NCBI GenBank assembly: GCA_034687125.1
Contig: JAQGBZ010000304.1
Location: forward strand, 1-64,000
Length of the DNA: 64,000 nucleotides
Direction of reading: 5' to 3'
Source of the DNA: Neelides folsomi
Taxonomy: Eukaryota > Arthropoda > Collembola > Neelipleona > Neelidae
A program made the translations under genes and the position numbers. Within the stretch, counting starts at the first letter, position 1. The number at the start of each line of letters is the position of its first letter. Of the stretch, positions 12,730 through 23,192 are shown piece after piece. The notes beneath the pieces were generated by a model. The model was not told the DNA's origin and searched no databases. It worked only from the letters and a program-made list of their open reading frames with translations.

Positions 12730-13205
12730 ACTGAAATTATCCATTTAAACCTACAACTTAAATATATATTTGTATACAACATAATTTATTCAACCCTTAA
12801 AAATTTCTACTTCAATTATTTGGAATACTTAAAATCAAATTGTTCTTCATGATTAAAAGGATAATTAATTAAACTATGTAAACAAGGCCTAAAACATGGG
12901 AGTACTATATGATAATATTTAATAATAAAAAAGTGCTATGTAAATTATCCAATGATGCATTCTTTATTTCTGTAATTTAAATAATTAATAACAATTTATT
13001 TCTTTGAATGTGTCATTATAAAACTAATCAATATTATGAGTATGCTAAAAAAATATCATTTACATTTCTCAATCGTCTCTTTATCTTACATTATACGGTA
13101 CGCATTTAAACGGCATGTCGTTGAGTATGAGGATTGTCTGTTGCGGAATGTCGCCAAAATATAGTTATAGTTGTTATCCTATTCTTACTACATTGTTATT
13201 TCCTT
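12730..13205. other. convergent 3' flank between TFG and MFSD10
   Basis: This is 476 bp of AT-rich sequence holding the two facing 3' UTRs. I see no other gene. Confidence 0.6.
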
Positions 13206-15208
13206 CTAATTTTTCACGGCCTTTGCAAGGAACAAAATTGGTATGAGGATTGAAATTGCTCCTGCAAAATAAGTCGCTTTTGGTCCGAAACTCCAAAACG
13301 CTGCAGCGACCACAAGCGGACCGAAAACTCTTCCTAAGGCCCCAATTGATCGGAACATTCCGATTCCAATCCCTTTCTCTTTGCTTGACCCGAGGAACCC
13401 GGCAGCAGTGGAAGTTAGAGCCGGACCAACAACAGCAGTTCCTAAAACAAAAATACAAATTATTACCAACTTTTTAATTAATTAATTAACAACAATTAAA
13501 TTAATTAACATTATCAACAACATCACCTGATTTAATTTAATAATCTAATAGCATTTTAAATAATTAAACTAAATAATCAATTTCTCAACTTACCAATGCA
13601 ATAAGTGGTAAGACCAACATAGAGCTGGCTTTCATCTCCAGCAGTTCCAAGAATGAAGAAGGACGGGATGATGAGGAGCATTCCGACAAAGGCGGCTGGG
13701 ACTTCCATTTCTTGAGTGAGTCGTCGTGTAAGGGCTCCTTGAAGAATTGCCATTGTCAGCCCCATATAGGCAAACATCTTACCCTGCTCGACACTCGTGT
13801 ATCTATTCCATACAGGTTATAATTTATAACTTTTATAAAACATAAATATTTATATTTTAGCGTATGAAGATATACAACTTTTAGTAGTAATAATAATGCG
13901 AGTATAGCTAGATAAATTATTTGCCCTTTGCACTTGTTGTTCTGGATATGATACATGATGATAAAAAAGGACATTAATGTCAATTTACCCAAATCGAGTT
14001 GCTGTAAGGAAGGTCAAAGTGAATTCGAGGCCGCTGAAGGCAAATATGAAAAAGAAATAGGCAAATCCGAGTGATTTCAATTCCTTCCTTCCAGAACTCA
14101 CCGGTTCAAAGGAGAAGAGAAGTGGAGGCCAAATAAGATGAGAAACTGAACCTTTCTCGAACACTTTTGCACGATATTTCTGTAAAATTAGGATTCAATG
14201 ACCTTAACCTTGAATAATAATGTTATTACGTAATATACTTATGTAAAAGATTGTTAAGATAATTAAATTAGTATTTACAGGCTCTAATGTTTCTTCCAGG
14301 AAGAAGTAAATAATAGCCGTAGAGGTGAGTGAAAGTCCAAGGCAAATTAAGGCTGGAACTCCAAAATCACTCTTTGTGAAAATAGCACCAATGCAGGGAC
14401 CTACAAAATAATATTCGCAATGATGAATACGATTCAAGAATAAAATTGATATAATAAACAATTATTTTTTAATCATTTTACCTATCACGAATCCTATGGA
14501 GAAGGCAAGGCCAATGAGGGCCATTCCCTTTGGTCGAGATTCATTCGTTGAAGCATCCGCAACGATCGTCGTCGTCAGACTCACATTGGCCCTTGAGTTA
14601 AAATTAATTTAAAAACAGGGAACAAAATGAATAAAAAGGTAAAATATAAATTTAGTGTGTATATTAGAAAGTAAACAGCTGTAGAGATTTAACCTCAATT
14701 TTCCTAAATGTTTAACCCATTTGTTAAAATCTACGCAAATAGTTCAATAATGTACAAATAGACTGAACAAATAATAAATGTGGTTTAAAGCTCACCTCGA
14801 GAGTCCTCCGATGACACGGGCGAAGATGAAGAGCGGAAACGAGGTCGCAAAGTACCATGACAAATGAGAAATGGAAATGGCTACCATGCAAAAAATCAAT
14901 GCCTTCCTTCGTCCGACCACGTCGCTCACGGCCCCGAGCACGGGCGAGGACACAAATTGACAAAGGGAGAATAGTGACCCGAGGAATCCGCCAATGAGGA
15001 CAGTGTCCGGTTGGGTCGGCGGGGCTCCCACAGCCTTGGCGAACCGGCGGGCCGACGAGGCCAAGAAGGCATACAGCCCGCTGCTGTCCTTTTCCTCAAA
15101 CTCCCTCAGGATGGCCGGGAGGAGTGGGAGGATCATGGTGAAGGCGACGAGGTCGAGGACGAGGGCCCCCACGGCCACCCATGGCTGCAATCCCCGACTT
15201 CCGCCCAT
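13206..15208 (-). CDS. MFSD10: MFSD10 (Tetran-like) major facilitator transporter
   Basis: A 12-helix major facilitator superfamily member related to bacterial drug:H+ antiporters; vertebrate MFSD10 is implicated in organic anion efflux. Six exons: 15208-14796, 14591-14482, 14400-14279, 14179-13989, 13802-13594, 13441-13206; 426 aa. The start MGGSRGLQPWVAVGA immediately precedes helix 1 (LVLDLVAFTMILPLLPAIL). The MFS loop 2-3 motif is clear (GAVSDVVGRRKALIF). Other family blocks are RVIGGLSRANVSL, GFVIGPCIGAIF, SGLEFTLTFLTATRFGYTS and QQ/EQGKM-type FAYMGLTMAILQGALTRRL. The end AKAVKN lacks a long cytoplasmic tail. An in-frame TTG upstream (about 15277) would add residues, but the ATG fits the family better. 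It lies 241 bp downstream of the FOXL2 stop on the same strand. Confidence 0.94.
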
Positions 15209-15449
15209 TCTACTACGAAATTCCCTTTTGGAAGGAGGAGATCTCGAGATGGCGCGGGCGAGAAATGTCAAACTCAACTGAATGCAAGTGCCCTGATTTA
15301 TTGGAGGTCATGTGCGGAGGGGGTCGGGGAGGAATGCGAGGATTTCGGGGTGCCTGTCAGGGTGAGTTACGGGTGAAGAGAAGGCCATCCACCTGTCCCA
15401 CCAGCTGTGAACACTTTTTTTAAAAAAAATTCTCATGAGCAGCGTTTAT

Positions 15450-17940
15450 TCATAGTTTGTCGGGCGGGGGCCAGTAGGAGTAAGGGGGATAGTACGAGGG
15501 TTGAGGGGGGCCAAAGGTTGGGAGAAGTTGCCCCGCCCCGGTCCAACTTCGTCCTCGTCCTTCACAACAATCAAATTCATTCGGTCCAGGCGTTCGGTCC
15601 ACAACGTCCCCTCCAAACCCGCCCCAACCGCTGCTCCTGTAAAACCCACACAAACGTTCAATTCCACCCCATTAGTCTCATAATAATAATTAAATAATAA
15701 GGAATTGGATTACAATTTGTACTATATTGATGTATATATACAACATGTACTGATAATACTTTTTATTATTATATCCATAAATGTACTGTACATGTAAAAT
15801 CATTATTGTGGTCTCTTAGATTGAACAAGTGATGAAATGACCAAGCTTGTTAAATATCTAATACTCATATGTGCTAATATGTACTATACATAGAGTAAAT
15901 CAAATCACTTAAATTTAATTAATGTCACAATCTCACTTTCAAAGTATAATAAATAATAGTTACTACATATGTGGATTTTAATCTATTAAGTACGCTAATT
16001 TATTTATAATATACTGCCCAATAAGTCCATTCATTTACGTAAAAGGGTCAAGTATTATGTTATAGTTTCTTTCCTGTTTGGATTAATAATCTAACTACAT
16101 TATAACTTCAACCATTAAAAAATTTTCACAAAAATTATATAATTATATTTCAATCTCAATAGATTTTGCTCAAAATCGATTATTATGCATCAATGTAATC
16201 AAAAAACTCAGAGATTTATATTTACTAAATGTAAAACCTGTCAATATTGTAAAAAAATGTTTCAACCCAGATGTACTTCCACTCGTGTGCATATTTCAGG
16301 CTTAAATGCACTTTTAAATATAATTAAAACAATAGCAAAGAGATAATTGAAGCATTAAAATAAATAACCCTTTGGTGTTACTGAAAGTGAAACCATGCCA
16401 TTTGCTCCTTTCCGAACGTAGATTGTTTATCTAATAATTCTTTATTTATTGTTTATCGTTTAAACTTACATTGTTTAGACATAAAGACGAATAAACATTA
16501 TATAGGAAAATCATATTTAGGGTTAATAAAAATTGATAATTCAAAGATGTGTTTATTTATATGTTTACATATGTTCATAATGGATAATATCAAGTTCCAA
16601 GACTCAAATTCAATTTGTTCAATGAAATGACTTCTTTTGAATACTAGAAAGACTATGAGCCTATAACTTACAGCTATATAATGTACTATAAATTTTGTGT
16701 TTGTGGGTTTTCACATACCTGGATGTCATTTATAATTGATTTACAATTAGTGATATGAAATCAGTATTTCTTACCCGCCATATGAAGGGACGATGGAGCG
16801 ACGAGGCAAAAAGGCGGTCAAATGTTCGGTGTAATACGGTTTCGTGTACGGGGCGGAACGATACCCGCGACTCTTCATTCGCTTTCTTCGACGATAATTT
16901 CCAGGCTCGAACATCTCCCCACAATTTGGGTCTAAATTATTCTTACACTCAATTTCCAATTATGATTATGTTTAGTGATGCTTTTAGATTCAAAGGTTTG
17001 GGCTGAAATGTTTGGACATGCCATGCAAGAAGAAGTAAACTTTTTATAAAGTCTCAATCATTAAAAATGGTTATTTACTAATATTACTAACAATGTTTAC
17101 TACTAATATTTAATTAATGTTAAACAATAGTATTATAAGTAATAGATGAATGGAATGAATAAACAATTCCATATTTATTGTTTATTAATTTTGATTTATA
17201 TTTGATTTTTTTGGTCATGTAATAATAAGCAAACTAAATTATATTTATCTAAATTATTGGATTCTTCTCATTTATGGGAATTCTAACAATATATATTAAG
17301 AATGAAAGCAAATAAATCTCACTTCCCTCCTGAGCACAACCAGTGTGATGAAATCAGTAAACTTAAATACTACTTGTAAATATATAACATACCTATACTT
17401 AATGACAAATAACATATAATTAATTAAGTAATGGAGATCTGATGGGTTTTTAATAATAAATTTAATTACAATGGGTTATTGGGAATGAATGAACGGAAGA
17501 GAAGTAAAATGACATGGTTTCATTTCAGGGGAAAAGTGGATGAAAGCGTTGGGGCGATGGACTTTGGTGGAACATTCGGGTCGTTGACTTTTCCTCTTAC
17601 CAATCGTCCAGAAGTTTCCTTTTCTTTCTCCGCCTCCCTCCCGGGGCACTTTGACAAAGCAGTCATTGAGGGACAAGTTGTGCCTTATGGAGTTTTGCCA
17701 TCCCTTCTTGTTCCCCTTCCCATAGTACGGGAATTTTCGGGTGATGAAGGCGTAGATTTCGGCAAGTGTGGCCCGTTTACCGGAGCTTTCCGTGATGGCC
17801 ATTGTAATGAGGGCGACGTAGGAGTAGGGCGGCTTCGTGTCGCCGCCCTCTGGGGGGACCGAGGCCGGAGGCGGGGGCGGGGGCGGGAGGAGGTCAGGCG
17901 GGTCGGACCATCCCCACCGCGGGGTCGAGGACTCGCTCAT
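15450..17940 (-). CDS. FOXL2: FOXL2-like forkhead transcription factor
   Basis: DNA-binding winged-helix regulator; FOXL2 in other animals acts in gonad and head mesoderm development. Three exons: 17940-17601, 16931-16775, 15636-15450; 227 aa. After a Pro-rich N-terminus the forkhead domain begins at [14 protein letters not shown] (about residue 39) and runs through [34 protein letters not shown] and [19 protein letters not shown]. The [10 protein letters not shown]-(L/I)-DP signature and the downstream NYRRRxRMK favour FOXL2 over other FOX classes. An intron splits the domain after WTI. The wing has one extra residue ([12 protein letters not shown]). The C-terminus is Tyr/Pro-rich ([10 protein letters not shown]). 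The ATG overlaps the B3GALT6 stop. The 1.1-kb intron 2 is AT-rich with no further exon seen. An AATAAA overlaps the stop by one base. Confidence 0.9.
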
Positions 17941-19485
17941 CCTCTCACCTCGAACCTCTTGCAGCAGTTCGAGGGCAACGCGTTCCAGTCGTACTCGTAG
18001 GCCTGTCGTCGAAGAGCCTCCGTCCTGCACAGCTTCCCTCGACTGGTGAGGGACTCCCAACGATCCTGGGCCTCCGACCCGCTCAGGCCGTGCTGGACGA
18101 GGAAGGTCTCCACGCAGCCCCGGGACTCCCACTCCGTGTCGAACCGCACATCGTGTCTGTTGGGCCAACCAATGAAAAAGAGCACAAACTCCCACCCGGC
18201 CCAATCCCCGACCGGGCACTCCCATCCCTCCCTTCTCGTTCCACAACTCACCCTCCCTAGAGATCCGCCCCGGACAATGAGCCAATTAAGGAAATTAGAT
18301 AATTACTTTCTGGTCACTTGGAGCGGTGCGAGCCAGGTCCCTACGGCCACGTCCTCGTTGGCGAAAAGCCGCAAATGATCCCGGTTGTGGACGAGGAATT
18401 CGGTGCAGGGTTTGGATAAAACGTAGCCGCCTCCAAGAGCGTATGGAACGTAGCGATCGCAGAGGCCGTATTCCCCCTCGCCCCATTTCCCCCCTTTGCG
18501 AATCTGTCATTTTAAAGTTGAACTGATGAGAAATGAATTATTGTTGATTCAAATCCACTACATGTTTACAAACTTACATGTTAGACCTGAAACTCAAATC
18601 AATCCTAATTTGTCCTTATTAAATGAAAATCCTTTGTAATAGGATTCCAACAAGGGGAAAGTATTTTGGTGATTTGAATCTCAAGATGCTGATTTATCTT
18701 AAGTGAGTCTCATTGACAATAAAATGACTTTTAATCATCTCTTAAATGGCAGTTGAGTACATAATGGGCCCTGGCAATTAAATGACAAATCCTGGCGACC
18801 CGGGTGATTGTTGGGGCCGGGTGGTGAGATAAAAATAGTGATGGTAGGGTGATAATGGGAGACACCCGGCTTCCTTTCAATCGCCGATTACCGGAGGAAC
18901 GGCTGTAAATCAGGAATAATCTCCATCACCTCTCACCGCCCAATTTGTTACCAACAAATCCTCCCCACCCACTCGAGAAAAAATGAAAGGATCTTTGCCG
19001 TTATTTATATATTCCTTTCGGCCTACCTTCGCTCGGCCGTCGAAAAATCCCCAATAGAAGCAAGTTCTGAAGTCTCGACGCTCCTGCAGCTCCTCCGCAA
19101 TTTTGTCGATCCGAGCAAAGGAATCGTCGTCGACCTTCATGAGGAACTTGTATGGGGCCGTGTCGGAAAGGACGGCCAGCGACTCTAAAACCTTCCGACT
19201 CAAATTCCCATACGAGTCAAAGAGAGAAGGAAGGAAGAGGAGATCGCCCTCGAGTTCGTCTTCTTCTTCGAGCTGCCGTCGGGCCCGCTCACTCAGCCCC
19301 GCCGTTCCTATTGAAAAGAAGTGGCGGGCAAGGGGGCGGCCCGGGCTAGATTTCAACCATGTATCCCGGGCAATCCGCCGTTCCGGACTTCTTCCCGGAG
19401 CTGACAAGATGAGAACGATGAGAAGGAAAGAACCCTCGTGGACGCCTCCGACAGAAATTGGAAACTCGAGACTTTCCCGTTCAGC
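17937..19485 (-). CDS. B3GALT6: B3GALT6-like beta-1,3-galactosyltransferase 6, 5' exon not found
   Basis: Galactosyltransferase II of the glycosaminoglycan linker tetrasaccharide (GT31 family), a type II Golgi membrane protein. Exons found: 19485-19027, 18503-18307, 18156-17937; 291 codons. Family blocks in order are [32 protein letters not shown], the DXD metal-binding site in [41 protein letters not shown], the acceptor-side motif [14 protein letters not shown] and [11 protein letters not shown], ending [13 protein letters not shown]. The first visible exon is preceded by an in-frame stop and an acceptor, so a short exon with the signal anchor must lie upstream (above 19.5 kb); I could not identify it. 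Its TGA shares two bases with the FOXL2 ATG. Confidence 0.93.
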
Positions 19486-22400
19486 CTACAAACCAAAATC
19501 CATGGATAATTAACTATAATTTATAATGGTCCGTGACCGCTCCGACGATATCAATTAACAACTGAAAGTAAAACCATCAACAAATGGATATTATCTTCAT
19601 CTCTCATCTTACAACTCCTAATTGTTAATAGTATTATCCTTACATTGGAATGGTTTTTAACTTTTTAACCTTAATGTTTTGTAACCATGTTATTTTCATA
19701 TGTATTTTTGTATATTTGGTGAGGATTTGGATGTTAAACCACATTGAAGGTTTTTCTCTACAATCGAACCAATTTGAACTGACATCGGTGAATAATGTTC
19801 GAGAATGGGGAAATGTATGGGTAGTTAAAAATGAACATCAATGTGTTTGCCAGTATCTTTCATATAGTGGATGAGAATAGCGCGGGGGTGGATTTGGAGC
19901 ATTGTGGGCAGAAGGGACAAGATTCCCTATATAAGGAGGGCTATAGGCATTTAAGCTAAGTAGGTTATAAAAATGTTGTTGAAATGTAAGTAATTAGTTG
20001 AATGTCTTTCGGGTGTGAATGTTATATGAGGAGTTAAAAGGGACTTGGCTCCTTCTCAAGAATCAAAACTCTTCTTCTTCTGAGTGGGCCATAAACAACG
20101 AAATTCCCCTCTCGAGACCCACACGAATAGAAAATGGGGAGAGACTGAATTATTGTTACACCCATTTATTTACTCCACCCAAATGGATCACATTGAGAAA
20201 GATTTCTCAAAAGCCCACGAGGAACTCCACGATGAACTCCACGAGGATGAGGAAATGAATTCCAAAATGAAATTTACACACTCAAGTAATACCAAATAAA
20301 CACCAAATAAATATTGGGCACGGAAACAAAGAAAATTAAATTTAAAAAGATACATTTAAAAAGATAAATTTAATGTTTGACATCAATTGGCCGACTTCAT
20401 CTACCCAATCTCAAATATTTTGAGTGGTCTTTGACTATTGTGAGTGGTAGATAAATATACAGTTAATTAAACGAGGCATGAAAGTGAGGATTGGTGAGTG
20501 GCGGGTTTCTCATGGTTGTCACCCTTTGGAATTGAGACCTGGAGGTCATACATTAAGAGAGTCGTTACAAGGAAAAGTCCTTATAGTGAAATCCGATGCC
20601 ACTTCCTCCGATCATCCATGTGCTACCAACAAGTTCCACTCCCTATCCTATCCTCCATACATTCACCCCGAACCCTTCGAGAAAGTGATGAGTCAAAGGA
20701 GTCAACGGCCCGTCCCTGTGGCTCCGTCATTCTTTCACAAAAACCGGAACCTCAGTCCAAGTTCTAATCTACACGGACATTAAATTACTATTTTTATTGT
20801 TCAGTCTCTGTAAATAAATGTCTATGGCATCATTATGCCACTGGACCAATTGCTATTAAAACTAATGCTAATGTCCAATAACCAATCTGCTAAGTAATTA
20901 TAAAAATAATCAAAGTGTATGTAAATTACATTTAGTGTATACATACATAATTATTGTTGTACTTATTTACATCTCTATTACTCATATTATTGAATATTGT
21001 ACATTTAATCTCTATATGGTATTCCTTTGGAATGTGCAGTAATAGATTTAATGAAGTGTTACATAAGAAGTCATCTCTTTATTGTGGGTCGTGAAATGGT
21101 GAGAAGGAATTTTCCCTCTCTCAGCTTTTTTCGATTAATGAGGAACGGAATGAATGCGAGTCAGAATGGCACAAACACGAGGGGAAAAGATAAGGAAAAC
21201 TTTAGTTGTTCTCAAGGAGCAAAAGACAAATATTTATACACATGAAGGAACATGAGCGTAAACCATATTTACTAATATTCTCTCTTTCATATACACAAGG
21301 AATCAACGGCGGGCCTTTCCAGAGAGTTGACAAATAAATGAATGTCAACTTAAATGTCTTTCGCCAACAGCTCGCATTTCAATGAAATCATGGGCAATTA
21401 ACTCAACTTTACACGCTCCCAGTTAAACTCTGCTCAATGAACAAAATACGTTGGAAATATTAAAATTAATGTTAAGCAATGGGCATAAATGAATAGATAT
21501 TGATAGGAATGTATTTCAAACATAAACATTAATATAGGATATTTTGCCATCAAATTCATAGGTTCGTAAAAATACAAATCTCAATTTTAAATGCATTTAC
21601 GGACATACTTATATGTTATGTATGGGGGATGATCCCAAAGGGCAATGATGAAAATTAATTAATAAAGTAACGTTAAGTTGGTGGGTGATGAATCTCGGTA
21701 AATTGAACTTTGTTAATACATAAGTCTAAGGAAAAATTAAGAATCGTTAAAGAACCAAAGAGGAAAAAATCACAATTTATCCATTCTGTGAACTTCCCAT
21801 TATTATAAAACACAAATATATACTATTTGTGTATAAAAATTATATATTTATTTATGATGGAGGATGTAAAAACTGTTTTATATAGTGCGAATAAAATATT
21901 AATGTAATTCAGAAAAATGTGATAAAGTTGAAGATCTGGGCGATGAGAAAAGCAAGGAGTTTTAACTTTTGGTCACAATGAATAAGTTAACCAGTTGTGT
22001 GCAGTTTACTAATATGACAATATGGCAAACCCACCTAGGTATGTATTTTTTAAAGAATATTAAAGACATTGAATTTATCCAATTCGATATTTATCATTTA
22101 CTTTGCGAAAAAATATTCATTTATGTAATGTGAGATGTTCGATGGGGTTGACAGTTTGCGATAAGAAAATTATTAAAATATTCATAAGACGCCCGTGAAG
22201 GATTTCTCTATTTACTTTGATCGCAACCTTGCACCGCACAACATCAAAAAATCTTTTCCTACATCGGGACAAAACCTAAGTCTTTGTAAAATTCGAAACC
22301 AAAAGTACAATTGCTAAAAAGTTAAATATTTAGCTATTTGGCAGAATAGGAATTTTAAGGAATATTTATTTATTTATTTTAAATTATCAAATAAACAAAT

Positions 22401-23192
22401 TATCCTTTTAAATAACAAAGAGCTGAGAGTTTTAAGCTACTTAATTAATAAATCTACGGCACCGATCCTTGTTTATTTGTTTGAACTTGGTAATTAAAAT
22501 ATAAACTTCAATTCCATTCTTTTGAATAACAATAAATTCTTGACAATAAAAATTAGAAAAATTTGAGTTTTAAGTAAACTGCTATTATAATCAAAATATT
22601 TTAAGATATTCCCTATTTTATGTACTTATAGGATTCCAAAATTATTGATATTTAGCTATAATATAATGTTAATATTAAAAAAACCTTCCATAAAGAATGT
22701 TAATAATTTAAGAATGGAAAAGGATTGTTCATACATTGTAGCTATAATGTTAAAACATTAACCGGGCAAAAGAAGAATTTAAAAACCTGATCGATGTCGT
22801 TAAATTTAATTACCTTCAATTTCAATGTGTAAATGGTCAATAAAAATAGTAGACTAAAGGGAGTTATATATATATTAGTTTAATGTAAATGGGAAGTAGT
22901 AAGAGTAGAATTATAGAAAGGGTAAAGATGAAATTTGATCCGACAGTCTCAAATGTCAAGCTCGTTATTGGCAATAAAAAGTTAGAGATAAGACCTGGAG
23001 TTGATGGAACAGCGTGAGCCAAGAGCCCATTGAGAATCCTCCGACGAAGCATAAGAAGGAAGACAGCGGCAGCCGCCCGCCCCGAAGCAACATCGGGTAA
23101 TTTGGTTAAATATATAAATCCTTCTTCTTCTCCGCTATGTTCCTGGAATGGAATTCCCGCCTGGGTTTCACGTGGTTTGGGATGGGAACTCA
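19486..23192. other. intergenic region between B3GALT6 and WDR24
   Basis: About 3.7 kb. It should contain the missing 5' exon and promoter of B3GALT6 (leftward) and the WDR24 promoter near its right end. GC-richer islands at about 20.02-20.30, 20.48-20.79 and 21.03-21.25 kb contain short plus-strand open frames (79, 101 and 72 codons), none with recognisable similarity. They could be regulatory elements of FOXL2 or B3GALT6. The remainder is AT-rich. Confidence 0.5.

Noticed and set aside
20478-20783. 101-codon plus-strand open frame between B3GALT6 and WDR24
   Set aside because: No homology, no splice or signal features and no supporting partner exon; more likely chance in a GC-richer regulatory patch.
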